Shown piece by piece: positions 26,092 through 34,884 of a stretch of 64,000 nt of DNA; within the stretch, counting starts at the first letter, position 1; every line of letters begins with the position of its first letter. The stretch is from assembly GCA_934501535.1 (NCBI GenBank), contig CAKSUM010000002.1, positions 199,928 to 263,927 of the forward strand, read 5' to 3'. Both the position numbers and the translations under genes were made by a program. Origin of the DNA: an uncultured Clostridia bacterium. Its GTDB lineage: Bacteria > Bacillota > Clostridia > UBA1381. The notes below the pieces were generated by a model that had not been told where the DNA came from, ran no database searches, and worked only from the letters and a program-made list of their open reading frames with translations.

Positions 26092-26415
26092 ATGAAAAAA
26101 ATGCATGTAAAACGCGGTGATATCGTAAAGGTTATCTCCGGAAAAGATAAGGGCAAGGAAGGCAAAATTCTTACAGCTTTCCCGGAAACGGGCAAGGTTA
26201 TCGTTGAGGGTGTTGCCATTGCCAAAAAACATCAGAAAGCAAGAATGCAGGGTCAGGAAAGCGGCATTATCCATAAGGAAGCTGCAATCGACGCATCAAA
26301 TGTTCTGAGAGTTTGCTCAAAGTGCGGTAAGGCTGCAAGAACCGGCGTTAAGGTTTTGGAAGATGGTTCAAAAGTAAGATACTGCAAAAAATGTAACGAA
26401 ACATTTAATGACTAA
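26092..26415 (+). CDS. rplX: 50S ribosomal protein L24
   Basis: This 107-residue protein is L24, an assembly initiator of the large subunit. The KOW motif lies at GDIVKVISGKDKGKEGKI near residue 7-24. The C-terminal half has two CxxC pairs (CSKCG and CKKC), a potential zinc ribbon common in Firmicute L24. GGAGG precedes the ATG. Confidence 0.97.
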   Translation: MKKMHVKRGDIVKVISGKDKGKEGKILTAFPETGKVIVEGVAIAKKHQKARMQGQESGIIHKEAAIDASNVLRVCSKCGKAARTGVKVLEDGSKVRYCKKCNETFND

Positions 26416-26438
26416 TACGGAAGGAGGCAAAAAGAACA

Positions 26439-26981
26439 ATGTCGAGAATGCATGAAAAATATAAAAACGAAGTTGCTCCGGCACTTATGACAAAGTTCGG
26501 CTACAAGAGCGTAATGCAGATTCCGAAGCTTGAAAAAATTGTTATAAATATCGGTATGTCCGACGCAAAGGAAAATCCGAAGGTTATCGACGCGGCTATG
26601 AACGATTTGGCACTTATCACAGGTCAGAAGCCTATCGTAACCAAGGCAAGAAAATCAGTCGCTAACTTCAAGCTCAGAGAAGGCATGAACATCGGCTGCA
26701 AGGTAACTTTAAGAGCTGAAAAAATGTACGAATTTTTAGACAGACTGTTTTCAATAGCACTACCTCGTGTACGTGACTTTAAGGGAATTAATCCTAATTC
26801 ATTTGACGGCAGAGGAAACTACTCCTTGGGTATCAAGGAACAGCTCATCTTCCCGGAAATTGATTACGATAAGATTGATAAAATCAGAGGTATGGATATT
26901 ATCATGGTAACGACTGCAAACACCGATGAGGAGGCACGCGAGCTTTTGAGCTTGATGGGTGCTCCGTTTGTTCGCAGCTGA
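26439..26981 (+). CDS. rplE: 50S ribosomal protein L5
   Basis: This 180-residue protein is L5, which binds 5S rRNA in the central protuberance and contacts the P-site tRNA. The segments KIVINIGMSDAKENPK, KPIVTKARKSVANFK and FDGRGNYSLGIKEQ are characteristic. GGAGG is upstream. It precedes rpsN by 17 bases. Confidence 0.98.
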   Translation: MSRMHEKYKNEVAPALMTKFGYKSVMQIPKLEKIVINIGMSDAKENPKVIDAAMNDLALITGQKPIVTKARKSVANFKLREGMNIGCKVTLRAEKMYEFLDRLFSIALPRVRDFKGINPNSFDGRGNYSLGIKEQLIFPEIDYDKIDKIRGMDIIMVTTANTDEEARELLSLMGAPFVRS

Positions 26982-26998
26982 TAAGGAGGAAAAGAATA

Positions 26999-27184
26999 AT
27001 GGCAAAAAGATCTATGGTTGTTAAACAACAGAGAAAGCCTAAACATTCAACTCAAGCTTATTCAAGATGCAAAATCTGCGGCAGACCTCATGCTTATTTG
27101 AGAAAATTCGGTATTTGCCGTATCTGCTTCAGAGAACTGGCTTACAAGGGTCAGATTCCCGGCGTTAAAAAAGCAAGTTGGTAA
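26999..27184 (+). CDS. rpsN: 30S ribosomal protein S14, zinc-binding type Z
   Basis: This 61-residue protein is the short zinc-ribbon form of S14. Cys24, Cys27, Cys40 and Cys43 form the metal site. The organism may also carry a zinc-free paralogue elsewhere, but only this copy is in the spc block. GGAGG precedes the ATG. A 72-base gap leads to rpsH. Confidence 0.97.
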   Translation: MAKRSMVVKQQRKPKHSTQAYSRCKICGRPHAYLRKFGICRICFRELAYKGQIPGVKKASW

Positions 27185-27256
27185 AATTGCGGCGCAAGCC
27201 ACGATTATTAGGTAAAACAATCGATTCCCGATATATTTCGGAAGGAGGTAAATATA

Positions 27257-27652
27257 ATGCAAATAACTGATCCAATCGCAGATATGCTTACACGTATCAG
27301 AAATGCAAACACTGCAAAGCATGAAACTGTAGATATTCCTGCGTCAAATATGAAAAAAGCTATTGCTGAAATCCTGAACAATGAAGGCTACATCAAGAGC
27401 TATCAGATTATTGAAGACGGAAAGCAGGGCGTAATCAGAGTAACCCTGAAGTACAGCGGCAAGGAAAAGGTTATCAGCGGTATTAAGAGAGTTTCTAAGC
27501 CCGGTCTTAGAATGTACGCTCCGGCTGATGAGCTTCCCAGAGTTTTGAAGGGCTTGGGTATTGCGATAATCTCAACTTCAAAGGGTATTATGACCGACAA
27601 AGAGGCTCGCAAGCAGCACATCGGCGGCGAAGTTCTCGCTTTTGTATGGTAA
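27257..27652 (+). CDS. rpsH: 30S ribosomal protein S8
   Basis: This 131-residue protein is S8, which binds helix 21 of 16S rRNA and in E. coli also represses the spc operon. DPIADMLTRIRNANTAKHE at the start and the C-terminal STSKGIMTDKEARKQHIGGE are diagnostic. GAAGGAGG lies upstream. A 66-base gap with no clear structure separates it from rplF. Confidence 0.98.
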   Translation: MQITDPIADMLTRIRNANTAKHETVDIPASNMKKAIAEILNNEGYIKSYQIIEDGKQGVIRVTLKYSGKEKVISGIKRVSKPGLRMYAPADELPRVLKGLGIAIISTSKGIMTDKEARKQHIGGEVLAFVW

Positions 27653-27718
27653 ATAAATCGGCTTGTGTTATTTCCTGAAAGCACACGCTACGTAAATTTT
27701 TAAGGAGGATAAAGACTT

Positions 27719-28267
27719 ATGTCAAGAATAGGAAAAATGCCTATACCGGTTCCTGCCGGCGTAAACGTTACAATAGGCAATGATAATGAAGTTACTGTCA
27801 AGGGTCCAAACGGAACACTTTCAAGAAAACTTCATTCCGATATGATTATCAAAATGGAGGCTAATGAAATTATCGTTGAGCGTCCGTCAGAGGATAAAAT
27901 GCACAAATCACTGCACGGTCTGACAAGAACTCTTGTGAACAACATGGTTGTCGGCGTAACCGACGGCTTCACAAAAGAACTTGAAATCAACGGTGTAGGT
28001 TACCGTGCACAGATGCAGGGCAAGAAGCTCGTACTGAGCCTTGGCTACTCGCACCCGGTTGAGTATGAAGCAATGGAAGGCATCACTTTGGAAGTTCCGG
28101 CTCCTAACAAAATTCTTGTTAAGGGCGCGAACAAAGAGGACGTTGGTGCAACCGCTGCTAAAATCAGAGAGTACAGACAGCCTGAACCGTACAAGGGCAA
28201 GGGTATCAAGTACGTTGATGAGGTTATCATACGCAAAGAAGGTAAAGCGGGAGCTAAGAAGAAATAA
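27719..28267 (+). CDS. rplF: 50S ribosomal protein L6
   Basis: This 182-residue protein is L6, near the GTPase-associated centre. SRIGKMPIPVPAGV at the N-terminus and the C-terminal PEPYKGKGIKYVDEVIIRKEGK are typical of L6. AAGGAGG precedes the ATG. It is followed by rplR after 19 bases. Confidence 0.98.
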   Translation: MSRIGKMPIPVPAGVNVTIGNDNEVTVKGPNGTLSRKLHSDMIIKMEANEIIVERPSEDKMHKSLHGLTRTLVNNMVVGVTDGFTKELEINGVGYRAQMQGKKLVLSLGYSHPVEYEAMEGITLEVPAPNKILVKGANKEDVGATAAKIREYRQPEPYKGKGIKYVDEVIIRKEGKAGAKKK

Positions 28268-28286
28268 TAGAAAGGAGTGTTCTTAA

Positions 28287-28646
28287 ATGATAAACAAGAA
28301 AAATAGCAATGCTGCAAGACTTAAACGTCACAGAAGAGTCAGAAAGAACATCTCCGGTACAGCGGAGAGACCTCGTCTGAACGTTTTCAGAAGCTTAAAT
28401 CATATTTATGCACAGATTATTGATGACACAAAGGGTATTACCTTGGTTAGTGCTTCAAGCATGGACAAAGACTTTGAGGGCAAAGGCGGAAACATCGAAG
28501 GCGCAAAGGCTGTAGGTAACGCAGTTGCTAAAAAAGCTTTGGAGAAGGGTATAAAAGCAGTCGTATTCGACAGAGGCGGATATATCTATCACGGTAGAGT
28601 TGCTGCTCTTGCAGAAGGCGCAAGAGAAGGCGGCTTGGAATTCTAA
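28287..28646 (+). CDS. rplR: 50S ribosomal protein L18
   Basis: This 119-residue protein is L18, a 5S rRNA binder. RLKRHRRVRKNISGTAERPRL near the start and the C-terminal VVFDRGGYIYHGRVAALAEGAREGGLEF match the family. AAAGGAG precedes the ATG at 28287. Confidence 0.98.
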   Translation: MINKKNSNAARLKRHRRVRKNISGTAERPRLNVFRSLNHIYAQIIDDTKGITLVSASSMDKDFEGKGGNIEGAKAVGNAVAKKALEKGIKAVVFDRGGYIYHGRVAALAEGAREGGLEF

Positions 28647-28664
28647 TTAAAGGAGGAAAAACTT

Positions 28665-29168
28665 GTGGCTGAAAGAATAGATGCAAAAACGCTTGACCTG
28701 CAGGAAAAGCTGGTTGAGATTAATCGTGTTGCTAAAACGGTTAAGGGCGGCAGAACAATGCGTTTCTCCGCACTGATGGTTGTCGGCGACGGAAACGGTC
28801 ATGTTGGCTGCGGAACAGGTAAAGCAACTGAAATCCCCGATGCAATCAGAAAGGGTATTGAAGACGCTAAGAAAAACATGGTTACCGTTCCTCTGCAGAA
28901 CACAACCATAACACATGAAACTATCGGTGAGTTCGGCGCGGGCAGAGTACTGTTAAAGCCTGCTAAAGAAGGTACCGGTGTTATCGCAGGCGGCGCAGTC
29001 AGAGCTGTTGTTGAGCTTGCGGGTATCAAGGATATCAGAACAAAATGCCTGCGTTCAAACAACAAGAAAAATGTTGTAAAGGCTACAATTGCAGGTCTTG
29101 CAAACCTTAAGGAAGCTGAAGAAGTTGCTAAGCTTCGCGGTAAGGATGTTGACCAAATCGTAGGTTAA
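28665..29168 (+). CDS. rpsE: 30S ribosomal protein S5
   Basis: This 167-residue protein is S5, which helps maintain decoding accuracy and mRNA unwinding. The double-stranded-RNA-binding segment KVNR-like EINRVAKTVKGGRTMRFS and the loop GVIAGGAVRAVVELAGI are present. The start is GTG at 28665 after AGGAGG; no nearby ATG fits. Confidence 0.97.
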   Translation: MAERIDAKTLDLQEKLVEINRVAKTVKGGRTMRFSALMVVGDGNGHVGCGTGKATEIPDAIRKGIEDAKKNMVTVPLQNTTITHETIGEFGAGRVLLKPAKEGTGVIAGGAVRAVVELAGIKDIRTKCLRSNNKKNVVKATIAGLANLKEAEEVAKLRGKDVDQIVG

Positions 29169-29182
29169 GGAGGTAGCGCATA

Positions 29183-29356
29183 ATGTTAAAGGTTACGTTG
29201 GTTAAAAGCACAATCGGCTGCAAAAAAGATCAGATTGCTACGGTTGCCGCTTTGGGACTGAAAAAAATCAGAGATGTTAAAGAACACAAGGACACACCTC
29301 AAATCAGAGGTATGATCAATAAGGTGACACATCTTGTAAAGGTTGAAGAAAACTAA
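29183..29356 (+). CDS. rpmD: 50S ribosomal protein L30
   Basis: This short gene encodes 57 residues starting MLKVTLVKSTIGCKKDQ, with the family core ALGLKKIRDVKEHKDTPQIRG shortened here to its key residues KIRDVKEHKDTP. L30 sits on the solvent face of the 50S subunit. AAGGAGG is placed 9 bases before the ATG at 29183. It lies 14 bases after rpsE, in the standard place before rplO. Confidence 0.97.
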   Translation: MLKVTLVKSTIGCKKDQIATVAALGLKKIRDVKEHKDTPQIRGMINKVTHLVKVEEN

Positions 29357-29386
29357 AATAAACTAAACTAAAAGGAGGTGTAGCAA

Positions 29387-29827
29387 ATGAGATTGGACGA
29401 ACTACAACCCACAGAAGGTTCAAGGTTTGCAGCTAAGAGAGTAGGCAGAGGTATCGGTTCGGGTACAGGTAAAACCTCGGGAAAAGGTCATAAGGGTCAG
29501 AATGCACGTTCGGGCGGCGGTGTAAGACCGGGCTTTGAAGGTGGTCAGATGCCGCTTTACAGACGTCTTCCCAAGAGAGGATTTAAAAATATATTTGCTA
29601 AAAAGTATGTTACGGTTAACGTTGAAGTTTTGGAAAAGTTTGAAAACGGCGCAGAAGTAACTGCTGAAGCTTTAAAGGAAGCAGGCATCATTTCCAAAAA
29701 GCTTGACGGTGTTAAGATTTTGGGAAGAGGCGAGCTTACAAAGAAGCTTGACGTTAAGGTAGCAGGCTTCACCGCATCTGCAAAGGAAAAGATTGAAAAG
29801 GCCGGTGGAAAGGCAGAGGTGATCTAA
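29387..29827 (+). CDS. rplO: 50S ribosomal protein L15
   Basis: This 146-residue protein is L15, a late assembly protein of the 50S subunit. RLDELQPTEGS at the start, the glycine- and basic-rich GSGTGKTSGKGHKGQNARSG and the RRLPKRGFKN segment are typical. AAAGGAGG precedes the ATG. It is separated from secY by a single base. Confidence 0.98.
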   Translation: MRLDELQPTEGSRFAAKRVGRGIGSGTGKTSGKGHKGQNARSGGGVRPGFEGGQMPLYRRLPKRGFKNIFAKKYVTVNVEVLEKFENGAEVTAEALKEAGIISKKLDGVKILGRGELTKKLDVKVAGFTASAKEKIEKAGGKAEVI

Positions 29828-29828
29828 T

Positions 29829-31160
29829 ATGTTTAATACAATTAGAAATGCTTTCAAAATCCCCGACCTTAGAAAAAGATTGTGGTTCACTATTCTGATG
29901 ATGATAATTTTCAGATTCGGTGCTCACATTCCGGTGCCGTTTTTATCAAAGGACGCTATGCAGGCGTTCTTAAGCGGCGGAACAGATTTGTTCTCTCTGT
30001 TTGATGTATTTACCGGCGGTGCGTTCTCTAATGCAACCGTTATGGCGATGGGTGTTTCACCGTATATCAACGCATCAATTATCGTTCAGCTTCTTGCTGT
30101 TGCGATACCATCTCTTGAAAGACTTTCAAAAGAAGGTCTTGAAGGCAGAAAGAAACTTAACAAAATTACAAGATACCTCGGTATCGCACTCGCGTTCATT
30201 CAGGGCGCAGGCTTGTATGTAACACTTCACAATATCGGTGTTACAAATAATATTGAAGCAATCCGCAACGAAGGTGTACTTACATTTTTCGTAATAACCC
30301 TCACTTTTACAGCCGGTACGGCATTTATCGTTTGGCTGGGTGAGCTTATCACCGAAAAAGGTATCGGAAACGGTGTTTCACTCATCATCTTCGCAGGTAT
30401 CGTATCAAGAATACCTACAGCGGCGGTTTCAATCTATAAAAGCTATCTTGCACACGGCGTAAGAAACCTTATGAATGTTTCACTCGCCATTGCAATTTTG
30501 GTAATCGCTATTGCTGCAATCGTACTTGTTGTTCTGTTCGATTCAGCGGAACGCAGAATACCGGTGCAGTATGCTAAAAGAGTAGTCGGCAGAAAGATGT
30601 ACGGCGGTCAGAGCACTAACATACCCGTAAAGGTTGTTATGGGCGGTGTTATGCCTATCATCTTCGCATCGAGCATCATGGCTTTCCCGGCTACTATAGT
30701 AAGACTTGCATCGGGCAACAGTCTGCCTCAGTCGGGCATTTGGTACAGAGTGCTTGGCTGTCTGTCAGCCGGATACGGTCCTGCATGGACTGATGCCGTT
30801 TACTCGGTACTGTACTTCCTGCTGATAATATTCTTCACATATTTCTATTCGGCAATTCAGTTCAATCCGATTGAAATGGCGAATAATATGAAGAAGTCGG
30901 GCGGTTATATTCCGGGTTACAGACCGGGTAAGCCGACCAGTGATTATATCGCAAAGGTTGCATCAAGACTTAACCTGACCGGTGCAGTCTTCCTGGGAAT
31001 TATCGCAGTTTTGCCGGTTGTTGTCGGCGCTGTATTCAATATCACAGGTATGCAGATAGGCGGTACATCACTTCTGATTATGGAAGGTGTTGCGCTTGAA
31101 TCTGTAAGACAGATAGAATCACAGATGGTAATGAGAAACTACAAGGGATTTTTGGAGTAA
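29829..31160 (+). CDS. secY: Protein translocase subunit SecY
   Basis: This 443-residue membrane protein is the channel of the Sec translocon, with about ten transmembrane helices. Typical features are GAHIPVPF in the first helix region, the plug-side MGVSPYINASIIVQLL, and the cytosolic loop RRIPVQYAKR needed for ribosome and SecA binding. GAGGTGATC in the end of rplO serves as ribosome-binding site. It keeps its usual place between rplO and adk. Confidence 0.98.
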   Translation: MFNTIRNAFKIPDLRKRLWFTILMMIIFRFGAHIPVPFLSKDAMQAFLSGGTDLFSLFDVFTGGAFSNATVMAMGVSPYINASIIVQLLAVAIPSLERLSKEGLEGRKKLNKITRYLGIALAFIQGAGLYVTLHNIGVTNNIEAIRNEGVLTFFVITLTFTAGTAFIVWLGELITEKGIGNGVSLIIFAGIVSRIPTAAVSIYKSYLAHGVRNLMNVSLAIAILVIAIAAIVLVVLFDSAERRIPVQYAKRVVGRKMYGGQSTNIPVKVVMGGVMPIIFASSIMAFPATIVRLASGNSLPQSGIWYRVLGCLSAGYGPAWTDAVYSVLYFLLIIFFTYFYSAIQFNPIEMANNMKKSGGYIPGYRPGKPTSDYIAKVASRLNLTGAVFLGIIAVLPVVVGAVFNITGMQIGGTSLLIMEGVALESVRQIESQMVMRNYKGFLE

Positions 31161-31181
31161 TAACGGAAAGGCGGCAAAAAT

Positions 31182-31817
31182 ATGAAGCTTATACTACTTG
31201 GACCACCCGGTGCGGGAAAAGGAACACAAGCAGAAGTTTTGACAAAACAGCTCGGAGTTGAAACTATTTCAACCGGTGTAATGTTGAGGGCTGCCATGAG
31301 GGACGGTACCGAGCTTGGCAAGCTTGCAAAGCAGTATATTGATGAAGGCAAGCTCGTTCCGGACGAAGTTGTTGTCGGTATTGTAAAGGAAAGACTGTCG
31401 CAGGATGACTGCAAAAAAGGGTTTATCCTGGACGGCTTTCCGCGTACTATCGCACAGGCTGAGGCTCTTGAGGCTGCCGGAATTGAAATCGACAAGGTAT
31501 TGTCGCTTGAGGTTTCGGATGACGTCATCATAAAGCGTCTGGCAGGAAGAAGAGAATGTAAGGCATGCGGTACGCCGTATCATGTTGTTAACAAGCCGGT
31601 TCCCGAGGACGGAAAATGTGTCTGCGGCGGCGAAGTTATTCAGCGTCCCGACGATAATGAAGAAACGATTAAAAATCGACTTGCGGTTTATCATGAACAA
31701 ACAGAGCCAATTAAGGCATATTACGAGTCACGCGGTAAGGTAATCAGCGTTGACAGCTCTCATTCGGTTGAACGTACCAACGAGGCTGCGCTCAAGGCGC
31801 TTGGTTTGGTAAAGTAG
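31182..31817 (+). CDS. adk: Adenylate kinase
   Basis: This 211-residue enzyme interconverts ATP, AMP and ADP. The P-loop GPPGAGKGTQ is at residues 7-16, the AMP-binding DGFPRT near residue 86, and the LID domain carries a Cys4 zinc site (CKACG then CVCGG), as in Gram-positive long-form enzymes. GAAAGGCGG precedes the ATG. It belongs to the spc block after secY. Confidence 0.98.
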   Translation: MKLILLGPPGAGKGTQAEVLTKQLGVETISTGVMLRAAMRDGTELGKLAKQYIDEGKLVPDEVVVGIVKERLSQDDCKKGFILDGFPRTIAQAEALEAAGIEIDKVLSLEVSDDVIIKRLAGRRECKACGTPYHVVNKPVPEDGKCVCGGEVIQRPDDNEETIKNRLAVYHEQTEPIKAYYESRGKVISVDSSHSVERTNEAALKALGLVK

Positions 31818-31833
31818 GAGATATGATTAGCAG

Positions 31834-32580
31834 ATGATTACGATTAAATCAAAATCTGAAATTGAAAAGATGCGTGTTGCCGGCAGACTGACCGGTGAAG
31901 CATTAAAATTGGTTGAGCAGCATATCCGCCCCGGGATTTCGACCCTGGAGCTTGATAAAATTGCTTATGACTTTATCAAAAAACACGGCGCAACCCCTTC
32001 ATTTTTACACTACAACGGCTTTCCGGCGAGTATATGCGCGTCGCCGAACAGCTGGGTAGTGCACGGTATTCCCTCAAAAGATGTAATCTTAAAAGAGGGT
32101 GACATTATAAGCATTGACATGGGCGTCTGCAAGGACGGCTACCATGGTGACGCCGCAAGAACTTTTCCTGTCGGAAAGATTTCGGCTGAAGCTCAAAGAC
32201 TTATTGATGTTACCAAACAGAGTTTTTTTGAGGGTATCAAGCATGCAACTCACGGTGCAAAGCTGGGTGACTTGTCTGCTGCAATCCAGGAATACGTGGA
32301 GGATCACGGATACTCGGTTGTACGCGATTTAGTCGGTCACGGCATCGGGAAGAATATGCATGAAGACCCTAATGTCCCGAATTACGGACACAAGGGCAAG
32401 GGGCTTAAACTCGCGCAGGGCATGACTATTGCCGTTGAGCCAATGGTTAATGCCGGTGATTGGGGCGTGGTAGTGCTTGATGATGACTGGACTGTTGAGT
32501 CTGAAGACGGCAGCTTGTCGGCACACTATGAAAATACTATCCTTATCACAAAGGGCGAATGTGAAATTTTGACACTGTAG
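31834..32580 (+). CDS. map: Methionine aminopeptidase, type I
   Basis: This 248-residue metalloenzyme removes the initiator methionine. The metal ligands are visible in ISIDMGV and GDAARTF (aspartates), GHGIGKNMHEDP (histidine), and the glutamates in AVEPMV and HYENTI. GGAG is rather far (about 13 bases) before the ATG. Its stop lies within the ribosome-binding site of the KOW-protein gene that follows. Confidence 0.97.
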   Translation: MITIKSKSEIEKMRVAGRLTGEALKLVEQHIRPGISTLELDKIAYDFIKKHGATPSFLHYNGFPASICASPNSWVVHGIPSKDVILKEGDIISIDMGVCKDGYHGDAARTFPVGKISAEAQRLIDVTKQSFFEGIKHATHGAKLGDLSAAIQEYVEDHGYSVVRDLVGHGIGKNMHEDPNVPNYGHKGKGLKLAQGMTIAVEPMVNAGDWGVVVLDDDWTVESEDGSLSAHYENTILITKGECEILTL

Positions 32581-32591
32581 AGGTGCAAAAG

Positions 32592-32828
32592 ATGGATATT
32601 TGCAAAGGAAGTCTTGTGTATTCGCGTGCCGGACGGGACAAGGGCGGTTTATTCCTTGTTTTGTCGGCAGAGGAAAATTACGCATATATTGCGGACGGAA
32701 ACACGAGAAAGGTTTCGGCGCCGAAAAGAAAAAATATTCGGCACCTTAATAAAACCAATACGGTTTTGAATATGGATTTTGATAATATATCCGATTCACA
32801 GGTACGCAAAGCGCTGGAAAAGTTTTAA
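32592..32828 (+). CDS. KOW domain RNA-binding protein
   Basis: This 78-residue protein has a KOW-like start (KGSLVYSRAGRDKGGLFLVL) followed by a basic stretch VSAPKRKNIRHL, as in the small L14e-like RNA-binding proteins found between map and infA in many Firmicutes. The ATG at 32592 is chosen because GAGG spans the map stop 8 bases upstream; a GTG at 32583 is less likely. The precise role, presumably on the ribosome, is not known. Confidence 0.85.
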   Translation: MDICKGSLVYSRAGRDKGGLFLVLSAEENYAYIADGNTRKVSAPKRKNIRHLNKTNTVLNMDFDNISDSQVRKALEKF

Positions 32829-32856
32829 ACCGAATTTGTATATGGGAGGTAGCAGT

Positions 32857-33075
32857 TTGGCTAAGGAAGATGTTTTGGAATTAGAGGGCACGGTTGTTGA
32901 AACTCTGCCTAATGCTATGTTTAAGGTTGAGCTTGAGAACGGACATCAGATTCTCGCTCACATTTCAGGCAAATTGAGAATGAACTTCATTAAAATTCTC
33001 CCCGGGGATAAGGTTACCATTGAAATGTCCCCGTATGATTTGACCAGAGGCAGAATTACGTGGAGATCTAAATAA
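32857..33075 (+). CDS. infA: Translation initiation factor IF-1
   Basis: This encodes the 72-residue OB-fold factor that binds the ribosomal A site during initiation. AKEDVLELEGTVVETLPNAMF and the end SPYDLTRGRITWR are diagnostic. The true start is TTG at 32857, 8 bases after GGGAGG; a longer frame from 32779 would add unrelated residues. The resulting length is exactly that of the family. Confidence 0.96.
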   Translation: MAKEDVLELEGTVVETLPNAMFKVELENGHQILAHISGKLRMNFIKILPGDKVTIEMSPYDLTRGRITWRSK

Positions 33076-33088
33076 GGAGGTAACGGAA

Positions 33089-33202
33089 ATGAAAGTACGT
33101 CCATCAGTAAAACCTATTTGCGAAAAATGTAAGGTTATTAAAAGAAAAGGCAAAATAATGGTTATTTGTGAAAACCCGAAGCATAAACAAAAACAAGGCT
33201 GA
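33089..33202 (+). CDS. rpmJ: 50S ribosomal protein L36
   Basis: This short gene encodes 37 residues, starting KVRPSVKPICEKCKVI. Cys11, Cys14, Cys27 and His32 form the zinc site, so this is the C+ form. AAGGAGG precedes the ATG at 33089. It lies between infA and rpsM in the standard order, followed by an unusually long gap of 210 bases. Confidence 0.96.
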   Translation: MKVRPSVKPICEKCKVIKRKGKIMVICENPKHKQKQG

Positions 33203-33412
33203 TTTCAATTTAAAAATCCATTTATAACCCGTTTGCGGTTATTATCCATGCTTTTAAATGAAATCAAATGTATATGTTTGGTTATCACAATGCGCGGCAG
33301 CAAATGCCGCATGAAAGGTTTGTTATCGGCGCCGGGAACGCGGCCGGCATTATTTGCCGCCTTGGCGCCCGTAATATAAAAATTGTGAGATTTATACTAT
33401 GGAGGTGTAATA
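33203..33412 (+). promoter_or_regulatory. Structured region upstream of rpsM (alpha-operon leader candidate)
   Basis: The 210-base gap holds two GC-rich hairpins: ATGCGCGGCA with TGCCGCAT near 33290-33312, and GGCGCC with GGCGCC around a branched middle near 33328-33370. It is the longest gap inside the superoperon. Position just before the S13-S11-S4 genes recalls the S4-controlled leader of E. coli, but no sequence identity can be claimed. Confidence 0.4.
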
Positions 33413-33778
33413 ATGGCTAGAATAGCAGGTGTTGACTTACCAAGAGAAAAAAGAGTTGAAATCGGTTTGACTTATATCTACGGTATCGGTCTTAAGACAT
33501 CACAGAAACTGTTAAAAGAAACAGGAGTAAATCCCGACACAAGAGTTAAGGATTTGACAGAGGAAGACGTTGCAAAACTGAGAGAAGCCATCAGCGAATA
33601 TACTGTTGAGGGTGAACTCAAAACACAGATTTCTCTGGACATTAAGAGACTTATGGAAATTGGTTGTTACAGAGGTGTAAGACACAGAAAGGGTCTTCCC
33701 GTAAGAGGTCAGAACACCAAAAACAACGCAAGAACAAGAAAAGGTCCCGCCAGAACAATGGCTAATAAAAAGAAGTAA
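33413..33778 (+). CDS. rpsM: 30S ribosomal protein S13
   Basis: This 121-residue protein is S13 of the 30S head, which contacts the P-site tRNA and L5. ARIAGVDLPREKRVEIGLTY is shortened here to its key part AGVDLPREKRVEIGL; the C-terminal GQNTKNNARTRKGPAR is typical. GGAGGTG precedes the ATG. It follows the structured 210-base gap. Confidence 0.98.
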   Translation: MARIAGVDLPREKRVEIGLTYIYGIGLKTSQKLLKETGVNPDTRVKDLTEEDVAKLREAISEYTVEGELKTQISLDIKRLMEIGCYRGVRHRKGLPVRGQNTKNNARTRKGPARTMANKKK

Positions 33779-33793
33779 AGGAGGTACTAAGCA

Positions 33794-34189
33794 ATGGCAA
33801 AAGTGGCAAAGAGAACTACACGTACAAAGCGTGTTAAGAAAAATATTGAAAAGGGCGCAGCTCATATCCGCTCTTCCTTTAATAACACAATCGTTACTAT
33901 TACAGATGTTAACGGAAACGCACTTTCTTGGGCAAGTGCCGGCGGCTTAGGCTTCCGTGGCTCAAAGAAGAGTACTCCGTTCGCTGCTCAGACAGCAGCA
34001 GAAACAGCAGCAAAAGCTGCTATGGAGCATGGGCTCAAAACCGTTGAGGTTTACGTTAAGGGTCCGGGCGCAGGCCGTGAAGCGGCTATCCGTGCACTTC
34101 AGGCTGCAGGTCTTGAGGTTACAATGATTAAAGATGTAACTCCGATTCCTCACAACGGCTGCAGACCGCCTAAGAGAAGAAGAGTTTGA
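33794..34189 (+). CDS. rpsK: 30S ribosomal protein S11
   Basis: This 131-residue protein is S11, on the 30S platform near the mRNA exit. The core FNNTIVTITDVNGNALSWASAG, abbreviated FNNTIVTITDVNGN, and the C-terminal DVTPIPHNGCRPPKRRRV are diagnostic. AAGGAGG precedes the ATG. Confidence 0.98.
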   Translation: MAKVAKRTTRTKRVKKNIEKGAAHIRSSFNNTIVTITDVNGNALSWASAGGLGFRGSKKSTPFAAQTAAETAAKAAMEHGLKTVEVYVKGPGAGREAAIRALQAAGLEVTMIKDVTPIPHNGCRPPKRRRV

Positions 34190-34227
34190 TTTATCATTGT
34201 AATATATAGTAAAAGGAGGAAATTAAC

Positions 34228-34821
34228 ATGGCTAGAAATATGCAACCGGTTCTGAAAAGATGCAGAACACTGGGTATAGAGCCTGCATGCATGGGTATTC
34301 ATAAAAGCTCAAACAAAAACCCCGCCAAGGGCAGAAAAAAGCAGTCTGAATACAGCTTGCAGCTAAACGAAAAGCAGAAGGTTAAGTTTATTTACGGCGT
34401 TTTGGAAAAGCAGTTCAGAAAATATTATGTACTCGCTACCAAAAAGCGCGGTATCACAGGTGAAGAACTCTTATCAATTCTTGAATCAAGACTTGATAAT
34501 GTAGTGTTCAGATTAGGCTTGGCTAATACAAGAAGAGAAGCAAGACAGATTGTAAATCACGGTCACATTCTTGTTAACGGTAAGAAGGTAGATATTCCTT
34601 CATACATCGTTAAGGTGGGCGATACAATCGCACTTCGTGAAAAGAGCAAGGCTTCACAGAGAATGAAGGATATAGCGGAAGCAAATGCTTCAAGAGCTGT
34701 ACCAAAGTGGTTGGACATGGATAAGAATACTTCACAAGGCAAGGTTATTGCATACCCCGCTCGTGACGATATCGATTACGAGGTTGAGGAACACCTTATC
34801 GTCGAGTTGTATTCTAAGTAA
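34228..34821 (+). CDS. rpsD: 30S ribosomal protein S4
   Basis: This 197-residue protein is S4, a primary 16S rRNA binder that nucleates 30S assembly. The S4 RNA-binding domain is seen in ESRLDNVVFRLGLANTRREAR and VNHGHILVNGKKVDIPS, cited here by their cores LDNVVFRLG and GHILVNGKKV. Only two cysteines remain in the N-terminal region, so a full Cys4 zinc site is absent. AAAGGAGG precedes the ATG. Confidence 0.97.
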   Translation: MARNMQPVLKRCRTLGIEPACMGIHKSSNKNPAKGRKKQSEYSLQLNEKQKVKFIYGVLEKQFRKYYVLATKKRGITGEELLSILESRLDNVVFRLGLANTRREARQIVNHGHILVNGKKVDIPSYIVKVGDTIALREKSKASQRMKDIAEANASRAVPKWLDMDKNTSQGKVIAYPARDDIDYEVEEHLIVELYSK

Positions 34822-34884
34822 TAATGTTTTTACCCTCGGTAAGCGGATAAGTTACTTTGAATTTGTGAAGGAGGGTTCGATACG

